NCBI GenBank assembly: GCA_036365145.1
Contig: JAEOAD010000018.1
Coordinates: forward strand, 13,498,501-13,562,500
Length of the DNA stretch: 64,000 nt
DNA from: Orientallactaga sibirica
Lineage: Eukaryota; Chordata; Mammalia; Rodentia; Dipodidae
Direction: 5' to 3'
The notes under the pieces were generated by a model, which saw only the letters and a program-made list of their open reading frames with translations, searched no databases and was not told where the DNA came from. Position 1 is the first letter of the stretch. Each line of letters opens with the position of its first letter. A program made the position numbers and the translations under genes. Below are positions 1-9,915 of this stretch, one piece after another.

Positions 1-955
1 GGTGTGTTGGAGATGTTTCAGTGCTGAGCACTCCTCTGTCCCTTCTTCTCAGCACCATGGTGCCTTCTGAGTCATCCCAAGCTCACCACCATCTGAAAAG
101 AGAATCTTCTCTAACCAAAAGTGAGAGTAGCATTAATATATGGGTGTGGATATTGAGAGGAGTTCTTACTGGGCAGTTTGTTGAGCATAGTATTAACATT
201 TAGCCAGACACCAGCAGTTGTTACACCCCTAGGGCTCATGACTACCCCTGTTGTAGGTTTTCAGTATCAGGGATATATTCTCTCCCATGGAGCGGGCCTC
301 CAGTACAGTTAGAGAGCAGTTGGTTTCCCCCATAACAGACATGCCACTATTGTATCTGTTAGCTCATTTGGCCTGACTGGCCAAATTTAAAGCCTGGAAG
401 TGTTCACTGTTGAGTACCTTCAGTGGTATTTTCTCTCTCCCATTGAACTGCATGCAGTGTAGCTTTTTCCAACTTTCTGTAAGCTGGTTCACATGGAGGA
501 GGCTTTCAGCTCAGCTCAGCAGGATTTCTCAATGACCTTGCAACCCAAGTATGTGGAGTCTTCAGCAATAGGGTCTTACCATCTATTCCTGGTGGGAAAC
601 CAAGGGCCTCAGTAATGGCCTATAATGTTTTGGGGATATCTGTGACCTCTCTGGCCAACAACTCACTGGAAGGTATCCTGTCCCTGGCACTGAAAATTTT
701 CTAATAACAATATATTGCTTCTGAGTGTTCCATTGTCCAGAAATGTAGGTTTCCATATGACTTATTTATATCCTCTTATTTTTTGGTTGGCCCTCTTTCC
801 ACCTTTCCTTTATTCAATCTCTTCCCCTGACATCACTTAGGCCTTTTCACCCCCATTAATCTGTTCTTCTACTTACATATATACAATACCATCCTATTAA
901 GTCCCCCTCCCTCCCATTCTATGTTATTTATATCCCCTTTCTAGCTTACTGGCTT
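1..955 (-). repeat. L1 3'UTR-like relic, antisense, runs off left edge
   Basis: The first ~400 bases match the right part of the repeat at 7240-7905 in the same order, for example the CATCTGAAAAGAGAA motif near 92 and again near 7651, followed by a shared AGTAGCATT motif. The same family appears at 57700-57935. Because recognisable minus-strand L1 ORF2 and ORF1 lie to the right, I read this as L1 3'UTR in antisense. Bases ~700-955 are pyrimidine-rich and could be further L1 or unrelated. If it belongs to the same L1, most of ORF2, including the reverse transcriptase, is missing between it and 1205. Confidence 0.5.
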
Positions 956-964
956 CTTTTCTTT

Positions 965-1204
965 TTTAAAAGCTTTTACTTCATTTATTTATTAAAGACA
1001 GAGGGAGAGGGAGAGAGAGAGAGAGAAGAAGAAGAGGGAGAGAGAGGGTGAGAATGGGTGCACCAGGACCTCTAGCCACTGCAAACAAACTCCAGACACA
1101 TGCGCCACCATATGCATCTGGCTAATGTGGGACCTGGAGAATTGAACCAGGGTCCTTAGGCTACACAGGCATGTGCCTTAACTGTATGCCATCTCTCCAG
1201 CCCC
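965..1204 (-). mobile_element. ID-like tRNA-derived SINE (minus)
   Basis: Read on the minus strand it starts GGGGCTGGAGAGATGGC, contains the tRNA-like head and the ATGCATCTGG and TTTGCAGTGGCTAGAGG blocks, and ends in a CT tract and T/A-rich tail. The plus strand shows the mirror: a T-rich start, a GA tract, then CTCTCCAGCCCC at 1192-1203. It is inserted within the minus-strand L1 remains and therefore post-dates them. Confidence 0.9.
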
Positions 1205-1205
1205 T

Positions 1206-1934
1206 CTGTAGTTTTTCTTGTTGTTGATTTGTAGTTTAATCCCACTGTGGTCAGATAGAGTACAAGGGATTATTTTAATTTTCCATATTTGTTAAAATTT
1301 GCTCTGTGTCATAATATTTGGACTATTTTGGAGAATGTCTCATTTGCTGCTGAAAAAATGTATATTCTGTAGCATTTTGATGGAATGTTCTGTAGATATG
1401 TTAGGTCCATTTGTTCCATGACATCAATAATTTATTACAGATGTCTCTGTTTTATTTTTTACCAGGATGACCTACAATTGAAGAGAGTGAGGTATTGAAG
1501 TCACCCACTACAATTGTGCTTGCTGTTATTTGTGACCTTAAGTCTAGTAATGTTTGTTTGATGAAACTGGGAGCCTCCATGTTAGGTGCATATACATTTA
1601 GGATTGTAATGTCCTCCTGTTGGAGTCTTCCTTTAATCAGTATAAAGTGACCTTCTTTATATTTCCTCACTAGTTTTGGTTTGAAGTTGATCCTGTCAGA
1701 TATTAGGATAGCAATCCCTTCTTGTTTCATAGGCCCAATTGCTTGAAATACCATTTTCCATCCTTTTAACCTAAGACTATGTCTCTCTTTTATTGAGAGA
1801 TGAGTTTCCTGGAGACAACAGATGCGAGGATCCTGCCTTTTAATCCAGTCTGCAAGCCTGTGTCTTTTGGTTGTGGCATCGAGGCCATTGATATCAAGAG
1901 TTATTATTGAAAGGTATGTATGTATTCTCGCCAT
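1206..1934 (-). pseudogene. L1 ORF2 endonuclease fragment (truncated)
   Basis: An open stretch at 1452-1934 encodes the start of L1 ORF2p, the apurinic-like endonuclease that nicks target DNA. The L1 start pattern ITLDINGLDATTKRHRLADW is visible, then CLQETHL with the catalytic Asn/Glu region, ILISDRINF, NVYAPN, and VVGDFN, the metal-binding strand. The frame is lost at about 1452, but downstream sequence still looks like L1 ORF2 to about 1206, where a SINE interrupts it. No reverse transcriptase follows. The start is ATG at 1932-1934, 88 bases after the ORF1 remnant stop. It is a dead fragment. Confidence 0.85.
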
Positions 1935-2022
1935 TATTTTTGGTTTTTATTGCTTCCGGTTTCCCCTTTACTTGCTTATTTTAACTGTTGTTTGAGTGTG
2001 GTTTATTTTTTCCTATTTCCTC

Positions 2023-2890
2023 CTAGGTGTGTTTTGCTTTCTCTTCAGCATGAAGTATTCCTTCAAGTATTTTCTGTAGAGCTGGTTTAGTTTTCATAAA
2101 TTACTTTAGCCTGTTTTTGTTGTGGAATCTCCTTATTTCTCTATCAATTTGGATAGATAGCTTTGCAGGATAAAGTAATCTTGGTTGACAGTTTTTATCT
2201 TTCAGAACTTGTAATTCATCATTCCAAGCCTTTCTAGCTTTTAAAGTTTGTGTCGAGTAATCTGCTGTTATTCTGATGGGCTTGCCTTTGTAGATGACTT
2301 GGTTTTTCTCTCTAACTGCTTACAATATATTTCCTTTGGTTTGCATGTTTAGTAGTTTAAATATAATTTGGCAAGGAGAGGTTCTTTCCAGGTTTTGTCT
2401 GTTTGGTGTTCTAAAAGCTGGTCTTATAGTTTAGATATTCTATTCTCTCCTTCATCCATTCTGCTGGTGAGACTTTCCACAGAGTTTTTTATTTGACTGA
2501 CTCTGTTTTTCAGAGCTAGAATTTCTGCCTGCTTTTTTTCTTCTGTAACTCTGTTTCCTTACTCATGTCTTGTAATGACATCCTTATTTCATTAAGCTCA
2601 TTTTGTATTCTCTTTCAGGAGTTTGATTTCTTCTTTAAGTGTTTTGTTTTCTTCTTTGATTCCTTTGATTTCTTTGAATATAGATAAAATCATTTTTGGA
2701 AATCTTTTTCAGGCATTTCATCTAAAATAGTCTCAGTGGGGGTCATTTCTGATGGATCTGTAATTATTGGTGGGATTGTATTGTCTTGATTCTTTGTGTT
2801 TCTTGTTTTATAATGTAGCGACTTTTGCATCCTGAGTTGATTTGATGCTTGGGTTTTCTACTTATCTGCTGCATCCTTAAGTGTGGTGCT
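2023..2890 (-). pseudogene. L1 ORF1 C-terminal part and coiled-coil remnant
   Basis: Minus-strand translation, with frame breaks, gives a Lys/Glu-rich coiled-coil section (about 2600-2700). It then gives the ORF1p C-terminal signature: ITADYSTQTLKARKAWND, CQPRLLYPAKLS, and a final KPALQKILEGILHAEEK near 2040-2110, ending at a TAG at 2023-2025. ORF1p is the RNA-binding trimer of L1 particles. Several stops and frameshifts make this a pseudogene. Order and spacing relative to the ORF2 start at 1934 are those of one L1 copy. Confidence 0.75.
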
Positions 2891-3092
2891 CCAACTTTAT
2901 TTACCCTCAGGATATGATTTTAAGGTTCCAAGTGTAGTTCTTGTACCCCAGCCCAACCACAGAAGTAATCCTAGGTGTTGTGTTTGACTGCTAAGCAAGT
3001 ATTATAGTGGGTTGGGTGGAACAATTTACTGGCAAATTTTAAACTTCAACTGAGCAATATACACATTTAATAAAAACCAGCACAGAGTGTGC

Positions 3093-3483
3093 TGTGGTAG
3101 TTTGAATATATGTCCCCCAATATATTCAGTGTTTTATTAGTTATAGTTTGCATCTGCAATCACCTTGTTAGAGGCAATGTCACTGGGGGCTGGTCTTAGG
3201 TGTTAATGGTGGGTTTGAGATTCCATTGTAAAGATATGCAAATGTGCCTAGCAGGAGTTCCCGAAGTGTGCTGTGTGACCTTTTGGCTGTAGTTTTGCTC
3301 TGTGTGCTGTGGTGGCTGGTTGGCTTTCTCTCTCTCTTGCCTGGTCCTGTGGAGAGCGGGCCACTTCTCCTGCCATTATGGAACTTCCCTTGGATCTGTA
3401 AGCTTCAATAAATAATATCCCTTCCTCCATAACTGTGCCTGGTCTGGAAGTTCATCTCAGCGAACCTGAAGCTCTCTGCTACA
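3093..3483 (+). mobile_element. MaLR/ERVL-type solo LTR
   Basis: A 391-bp LTR starting TGTGGTAGTTTGAATATATG and ending CTCTCTGCTACA, with a polyadenylation signal AATAAA at 3407-3412. It is flanked by a perfect 5-bp duplication, TGTGC, at 3088-3092 and 3484-3488, the target size expected for ERVL/MaLR integration. The TGTGGTAGTTTGAAT start is typical of rodent MaLR LTRs as I recall them. No internal sequence remains, so it is a solo LTR from homologous recombination. A related copy lies on the minus strand near the right end of the window. Confidence 0.85.
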
Positions 3484-3817
3484 TGTGCAGATTAAAGTAA
3501 ACAGATAACTTTATAAATCCAAAATCCCTAAGGGTGTGTGTTGCTCTTCACCCTTAATCCTGTTGGCTGGGAGATAGATAATTCTGTTCTGAATTGGGTT
3601 CCTGCTCAGCCTGGATCTGAGCCAAACCCTGCAACCAGTAATGACAGAAACAAAAGACAAAGGCCCTATAAGTCTGAAAGCATCAAAGGCAATAATAGTC
3701 AACCACTAAATACAGCTTAATTGAGAATGGTAAAGCCAACCAAGAATATGTAACCGGTAACCTGCCCTGATATGGAAAGAGAAAAATTAGCACTTCCTGT
3801 GCAGGCTTATATACCTG

Positions 3818-3843
3818 TTTTTTTTTTTTTTTTTTTTTTTTTT
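3818..3843. repeat. Poly-T tract
   Basis: About 25 consecutive T residues, possibly the tail of a lost minus-strand retroposon. No body is recognisable to its right. Confidence 0.9.
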
Positions 3844-4769
3844 ATTGTCAGTCAGCCCCATTACCTTCTGGGGTGGCTTCCAATCTCACCAATGCTGAGT
3901 ACCCACCTTGATCTCTCTGTGTTGTGCTGTGGACCTGGTGTTTTGATCAGCTGTGCTGGATGCCCTACCACTGGGGGTGAATGTGTTTTCCAGAGGTTCA
4001 CAGTTCTGACAATTGGGGGATGGGAGAATGCAGGAAGCCTGGAGTTGTTCTAGAATTGCTCATGCAGTCTTACCTTTATCCCTTTCAGTAGCTCCTTAAT
4101 GATCTCTGCTGACTTCCCTTCAGGTTTCTTGATGAGGTTGGAAAATCCCCTTGTTCCATCTCTGCTTCTGCAGCTCAGGGCCGTATGGGCAGTGCTGGGC
4201 AGGTGTGCAGCTATCACAGAATCGGGGGCTGCAAGCACCCCACTGGGATTCTGGCCATTTTCCTCCTTTCTGGTGGTCTATTCGTTCCTGCTTCTCAGCT
4301 GTGGCTAAGAAGAACCTATACTCCTTCACTTTTCAGAAGAAGAGTGTATTTTGCTGTGGTTTTTGCTTAAATCCCTCACTAGGCTGGTGTGGGGTGGCCT
4401 CTGTGCCACCATCTTTCCTGGAAGTCTTCTCTGGGATTCTTTAATTTTTTTATTTGTTGGTAGCAGAGTCTGAACCTCTTTGTGATGCTCAGATGGGTTA
4501 TATGGCTGCTTGTTCTTTGCCAGGTGAGATACAAGGACTTTTTCCTGCAGGGAGGAGAAAGCAGAGGTTCTTCAAGAGGGAGAAGACCCATTTTAGAGAT
4601 GGTCTGAGGCAGGCTGAATGATTACTTCCCCTGCAGGTGACCTTTTTTTCTCTGAAAACCTGAATGTGTGATTCTTCACCTGGGAATAAGCATGAAAAGG
4701 GAGATGTGAAGGGCCTCTTCCCTCCTTTAGAAGCAGACACCTTTTTGCTCATTTTTTGTGTCCCCCTCT

Positions 4770-5975
4770 CACATCATTTTTGTTGGATATCAAAGGAAAG
4801 GGAGATCTCATGTTTATTTATGAATTAAGTATCACTAAAAGAAGTGAAATTGATGGTAATATGAAAATACAATTTAAGAAATGACTGATTCTAGGACTAT
4901 GGCAGGCATTAATACATAGCCCATGTGGTACTAAAAAGTAAGGAAGGGCTTAATAAAAAAGACAGAGGATGATAACACAAACCAGAACTCACATTGATGT
5001 GTGCATGTCAAAGGATCACAGAAACCCATTGAAAGAGCTGCCAATAGCCGATGATAGAACAATCTGAAGTAATTAAATTAAAAAGTATTGAATTATGACC
5101 TGAAGTATAAAAGAAATACCCATACATGCATCTTGATACAGATAAATGCTTCAATAAATACACAGGAAAGGAGAGATAAATTTTCCAAAGAGAAGAGCTC
5201 AACTCCTCATGTGTGGCTTGTGAGTAATGGCTTCCTTTCAGAGCATAGGGACAGTATGGAAAAAAGGAAACAAATACATTTCTTTGAGTAAACTTGACAG
5301 ACACTAACTACTTCAGCCAGGTGATTGAGGTGATTATTGACAATGATAATTCAATCTTGGTAGTTATGCCTTCAATAGAATGCAGATAAAAATGACCTTT
5401 ATCTATTGTCTTCACCTCAATGTGCATGACCTTGTAAATATAAAACTGTTCTAAGAATATACTTAAAAACTGAAGAGTAATGAAAAAGCCATAAGAGCCT
5501 GCTTTGATTGTATAGGACATAGATTTAAGTGCGCACACACATATATTTATCAGTCTGTATAACAGCCTATGAAAAGGAAGGGCAAGGTATTGCATATGAA
5601 TTATGTGTTGTTTGCCTCTCACTTCAGATGTGTTCTTTCCAGTCTACTTGATTACTTCTTCTTGTGTCCCACATCTCTTGACGAGGGGAATGAGTGAGAG
5701 AAAGGAAGGGAAGAGGAGATGTCAAGGATCATGGCTGCTTGGAAGATGTCCTACCTCTTGAAACTAGCTCATTGTTTAAGGTTAAGTTTATTGTGGTTAT
5801 GATAAGAGTGAGGAGAAAGTCAACAACTCACAGCCTGGTCTTATAGTCCCCAAACCCTTGCTTTTCAAATTACCATTGGTCTGGATAAAGAGCAAATAGT
5901 CTGTGGAGCGAAGTTATTATGCCATATGCTGTTCAATATGTCCTCTTGACATTCATCAATGGTTCTAAGGCCAAC
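4770..5975. other. No recognisable feature
   Basis: AT-rich sequence without a repeat I recognise and without coding signals. The longest open frames are short, start anywhere, and show no domain. Confidence 0.6.
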
Positions 5976-6134
5976 AATTTTTTTAATTTTGGTTTTCCAA
6001 GGTAAGGTCTCACTCTAGCCCAGGCTGACCTGGAGTCTACTCTGTTGTCTCAGGGTGGTCTTGAACTCATGGTGAGTTTCCTATCTCTGCCTCTTGAGTG
6101 CTGGGATTAAAGGCATGCACCACCATACCTGGCT
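5976..6134 (-). mobile_element. B1-type SINE (minus)
   Basis: The antisense of a 7SL-derived SINE. A T-rich start is followed by GGTAAGGTCTCACTCTAGCC, CAGGCTGACCTGGA, GTGCTGGGATTAAAGGCATG and CACCATACCTGG. Short TTTAATTTT motifs on both sides may be the target duplication. Confidence 0.9.
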
Positions 6135-6147
6135 TTAATTTTTTAAA

Positions 6148-6365
6148 GAATGATTATTATTATTATTTATTTAATTGAGAGAGGAAGAGAGAGATACAGA
6201 GAGGCAGATAGAGACAGAGACAGAGAGAATAGGTACACCATGGTCTCCAGCTACTGCAAACATCAGACTCTTGCACCACCTTGTGGGATGGGACCTGGGG
6301 AATTGAAGTTGGGTCCTTTAGTTTTGCAGGCAAACACCTTAAACACTAAACCATCTCTCCAGCCT
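6148..6365 (-). mobile_element. ID-like tRNA-derived SINE (minus)
   Basis: The plus strand shows TATTTATTTAATTGAGAGAGG, then CTACTGCAAACATCAGACTC, and ends CCATCTCTCCAGCC at about 6351-6364. It lies 13 bases right of a B1 in the same orientation, separated by an A/T-rich tail, so the two look like separate insertions. Confidence 0.88.
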
Positions 6366-7080
6366 CTACACATGTTTTTAAATTACTGGACAGGGAAAAA
6401 GTTTAACAACATATGAAAGAAAGGGAGAAAAACTACAAGAGGGCTTTTTGGAGCCTTAGGCATAAGTTGGCTGTCTCTGAATTGAGAACTGAGATGAAGT
6501 GAAGAATTGCTGGAGAATACCCAGAAAGAAGAAGCTCACATTGACACATATTTTTCAAACCAAAGTCAGTCATATAGGCTGGTATGTATGACACAGTTGA
6601 TAGGACAAAGGGGTGGATACTTCTGACTGAGGCTCCTTGGGAAGCACCAGCCAGGGTAAATGTCAAGTTCAGGAGTTAGAAAAGGCAATGGCTGATGAAT
6701 GAGTGAAGAAGATTGGCTGGTGATCCTTCTAGTCCTAGTTTTATTTCGTGACTAATGTGTGTAATTGTCAATATCCTTCTTTCCCTCACCCAAACTAATC
6801 AAACCCCATTTTATTGGCTAGCAATTTGCCAATTAACCAAGTCATTTTCTCACCTCCTTTTCCTGCTGGTAGAAGCCTTGAGACACAGTTGTAGACAATG
6901 AGATAAGAGTGTAAGTTCCTGCAAGGAGTGTCTGAGGGAACTCTGAAAGGACTCCTGTTAGCTGACCTTTGATCTATCTACTTTTCCATGAGAATATAAC
7001 ATAGTATTGATGTGAAGGCACCATCTTGCTATAGTGAGGCCTCGTGGAAATGGAATAACCTCAGAAGAGAAACTTGGAAA
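6366..7080. other. No recognisable feature
   Basis: Single-copy-looking sequence. No exon, RNA gene or repeat that I recognise. Confidence 0.55.
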
Positions 7081-7175
7081 GAGTCCTTGAGAGTATAGGA
7101 GTGTTACCATCAGAGTCCTTGAGGGCATTGGAGTATTACCATCAGAATCCTAGAGGACATCAGTGTGTTACCATG
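7081..7175 (+). repeat. Three-copy 32-bp minisatellite
   Basis: Units at 7081-7112, 7113-7144 and 7145-7175. The first two begin GAGTCCTTGAG and end TTACCATCA; the third begins GAATCCTAGAG and ends TTACCATG. The first two units differ at only a few bases and the third is more diverged. Confidence 0.85.
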
Positions 7176-7239
7176 TTATACTTGGACTACCAAAGATTCT
7201 GGACTGAATTTACATTAGAAAAGTGAAATACATAAATTT

Positions 7240-7905
7240 TTAGGCCACTTTTTATAAACTTTTTATTGGCATCCTCCATACAGACAGACAATATACCATG
7301 ATCATAATCCACTCTCACTACTCTCCCTTCTCCCCTGTATGAATCCCCACTCCATGAATCCCTACTTCTTTCCAACTACCCTCTCTTCTAGTTTGATGTC
7401 ATCATTTCCCCCTGCTATTATGTAGGCCTTGTGTAGTTAGCATCAGCCACTGTGAATACCATGGCCTCATTGTGTATTGCAAAGTAGTCCCTCTTCTTCT
7501 GGCTCTTACATTCTTTCTGACATCTCTTCTGCAATGGCCCTTGAACCTTGGAGGTCTCATTTAGTGCTAAATACTCCAGTGTCATGTCTTCTCATATCAC
7601 TGCCAAATCAGTACTTTGGTGAGTTTTGAGTCAACCAGTGGTACTGCCATCTGAAAAGAGAAGCTTGTCTAACCAAATGTGACAGTAGCATTGATATGGG
7701 CATAAACATTTTTGATGAGAATAATATATCCATTTACCCAAATAATAGTAGTAGTTTCCCTCCTGGGGCTTATGACCTCTCTAGCCATAGGCTTTTGATT
7801 AGGTTTTCAGTACCAGACAAGATTTTTTCCCCATGGAGTTGGCTTCAAATCTAATCAGCAAACAGTTTCCCTGATAAAAGAAATGGCATCGTTGAACCAG
7901 TTGGT
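7240..7905 (-). repeat. L1 3'UTR-like fragment (minus)
   Basis: Begins in plus coordinates with TTTTTATAAACTTTTTATTGG and GCATCCTCCATACAGACAG, which would be the 3' end in L1 sense, and continues through sequence shared with 1-400. The TTTGATGTCATCAT block near 7392 recurs at 57838. No L1 coding sequence is attached here, so it is a short 5'-truncated copy. Confidence 0.55.
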
Positions 7906-8481
7906 AAATTTTTCATTTTATTATTTTTATATTACTTTTACCAGAATCCAAGTTTAGCAGTTAGACCTTGTAGCTAGAGTATTTTCTCCTGTATGCTACA
8001 GTAACTCTTCTAAGCATTGGCTAAATGCAGGAACTGTCAGAAGTAGTAGAATTGCTGGTATTCACCATTTACAATATAAATCTGTGCTCTTCCTAAGCAA
8101 ACCTTAAATGGAGATGGTGTTGACATTTTAGTTTTCTTACTAACTAAAAATGGTATCTGTGGCTAGAAAGTGCATTGTGAAGTGAAGTTTGAAGACAAAT
8201 GTGTGTGTGGTCTTTGGGAACATTCATTTTTTTGTATCACTATTTATTCATACATTAAAAGGGGTCAATAATACAGGGCCCTATGGAAATTTATGAAAAA
8301 TGTATTACATTTAGCATGGCTCCTAGAACATTGTAAACACATAATAATAAATGATGGTTATTCTTTCAAATGAATTTTTAAAATTGTTGTAAAATGTAGA
8401 ATTACATAGTATAAAGTCTTATAATTATAATTGTGCTAGTTATTAAAGTATTATCTTTTATCTTTAAATATTATAAAACAT
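7906..8481. other. No recognisable feature
   Basis: AT-rich, no repeat recognised, no coding signal. Confidence 0.55.
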
Positions 8482-8660
8482 TTTGGGTTGGAGAGATGGC
8501 TTAGCAGTTAAGGTATTTGGCATTTGCCATGTTCAATTGCCCAGGATCCATTTAAGCCAGATGCTCAAAATTGTGTATGGATTTTATTTACAGTGGTTGA
8601 AGGCCTTGGTGTGCCCATTCTCTCTCTCTTTCTCTCTCTAAAGTAAATAAAATAAAATAA
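8482..8660 (+). mobile_element. ID-like tRNA-derived SINE (plus)
   Basis: Starts GGGTTGGAGAGATGGCTTAG with a decayed head, has the CAGTGGTTGAAGGCCTTGGT block, CTCTCTCTCTTTCTCTCTC and a TAAATAAAATAAAATAAAA tail. It is immediately followed by an opposite-strand copy, forming an inverted pair. Confidence 0.88.
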
Positions 8661-8663
8661 AAA

Positions 8664-8688
8664 TGATTTTATTTATTTATTTATTTGC

Positions 8689-8744
<56 letters not shown>

Positions 8745-8894
8745 GTGATACCAGGACCTCCAGCTACTGCATACGACATCCAGATGCATACACCACTCTG
8801 CGCATTGGTCTTTATGTGGGTACTGGGGAATCAAACTCCACCTTTTAGGCTTTGCAAGCAAGTGCCTAAACTACTGAGCTATTTCTCCAGTCCA
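8664..8894 (-). mobile_element. ID-like tRNA-derived SINE (minus)
   Basis: TTTATTTATTTATTTATTTG start, a long GA microsatellite at 8694-8741 grown from the CT tract, CCAGCTACTGCATACGACAT, and ACTGAGCTATTTCTCCAGTCC at the right end. Head-to-head tails with the plus copy at 8482-8660. Confidence 0.9.
8694..8741. repeat. (GA)n microsatellite in SINE tail
   Basis: An uninterrupted run of about 23 AG/GA units derived from the CT-rich end of the SINE. Confidence 0.95.
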
Positions 8895-9471
8895 TTATAA
8901 CTTCTATTTTAGATTTAGCTTAAATTATAAGACTGAGATTTGGCAAAGCATATTTTCATATTGTCAGCTGTTCCTGTTCCTCTTATATTGCAGGACACTA
9001 AAGGAAGACTTTCCATGAGAGCAGCAGGGCAGTGATCCTCCTCAGAGCTCAGTCTCACATCTGCAAAACCACTCCTCCAAATTTGTAAATCTTGATAATT
9101 CCAGTTTCTTCCTTTTGTTCCTCAGCCCTAGGGTTTTTAGTTACTTCGTGACATTTGCATGACTGGCTAAGTGGTACTCAAGCCATCAGTGGTTGCAAAT
9201 GAACCAGGGTGGGAGAATGTTACAGCTGAGATTTCCCCAGAAAGCCAGTTGTCATCAGTTAGCAACCCACCCCTACTTTGGTTTCCCTTATTACCACCTC
9301 AGTTACCTAGCTAACAACTCCATGTCCAGTTAAAAGTTCTTTATATTCATTTCTCTCCATACAAACAGTTGGTGTGGCTCTTGTGTTTTGCACAAATCTA
9401 GAACCAGCCAACAACCTTTAGAGCTATTGTTTATCAACCTGAGTTTTATGCCAGGATAATCATTATGGGTG
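8895..9471. other. No recognisable feature
   Basis: Single-copy-looking sequence. No exon or repeat recognised. Confidence 0.55.
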
Positions 9472-9484
9472 TAAAATATTTTTT

Positions 9485-9548
9485 TAATTTTATTTTTATT
9501 TGAGAGGGAGAAGGACACACAACCCCCACACCCCCACACCACCCACAC

Positions 9549-9591
<43 letters not shown>

Positions 9592-9730
9592 GCCTCCATA
9601 GCCATTGCAAATGAACTCCAGAGGCATGTGCTACCATGTGCATCAGGCCTATCTGGATTCTGGGGAATCAAACCTGGGTCCTTAGGCTTCACAAACAATT
9701 TGCTTAATGGCTAAGCTATCTATTCAGCCC
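9485..9730 (-). mobile_element. ID-like SINE with 13-bp target duplication (minus)
   Basis: T-rich start, a CCCCCACACC stretch, a GA tract, GAACTCCAGAGGCATGTGC, and CTAAGCTATCTATTCAGCCC at the right end. The duplication TAAAATATTTTTT lies at 9472-9484 and 9731-9743, so the insertion limits are firm. Confidence 0.92.
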
Positions 9731-9762
9731 TAAAATATTTTTTGACAAATATCTTTTGTAAA

Positions 9763-9915
9763 AATTGAGTCAGGTATGATGGCACATGCCTTTAGTTCCA
9801 GCATTCAGGAGGCAGAGATAGGAGGATCACTGTGAGTTTGAGGCCACTCTGAGACTACATAGTGAATTCCAGATCAGCCTGGGCTAGAGAGACCCTACCT
9901 GGAAAAACCAAAAAA
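9763..9915 (+). mobile_element. B1-type SINE (plus)
   Basis: GTCAGGTATGATGGCACATG, CCAGCATTCAGGAGGCAGAG, CTACATAGTGAATTCCAGAT and a short A-rich tail. The core has a B1 internal promoter layout derived from 7SL RNA. An AAAAATT repeat on both sides is a possible target duplication. Confidence 0.9.

Larger units (their letters stand above)
2900..4760 (-). repeat. Probable L1 5'UTR (antisense), interrupted by LTR
   Basis: This stretch lies upstream (minus sense) of the L1 ORF1 remnant, is more GC-rich than its surroundings, and has many short unsupported open frames on both strands. No cellular gene structure is visible. It contains the solo LTR at 3093-3483 and a long poly-T at about 3819-3843. 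Assignment to the 5'UTR rests on position and composition only. An unrelated older repeat is the alternative. Confidence 0.4.

Noticed and set aside
5976..6365. Second example of a fused B1/ID-like SINE
   Set aside because: An A/T-rich spacer separates the two and a short duplication-like motif borders the B1 alone, so they are separate insertions.
8663..8900. Open frames with long Arg-Glu or Ser-Leu repeats
   Set aside because: They are translations of the (GA)n tract in the SINE tail on both strands.
9330..9698. 122-codon minus-strand frame
   Set aside because: It runs through the ID-like SINE and its GA/CA tracts; no protein domain.
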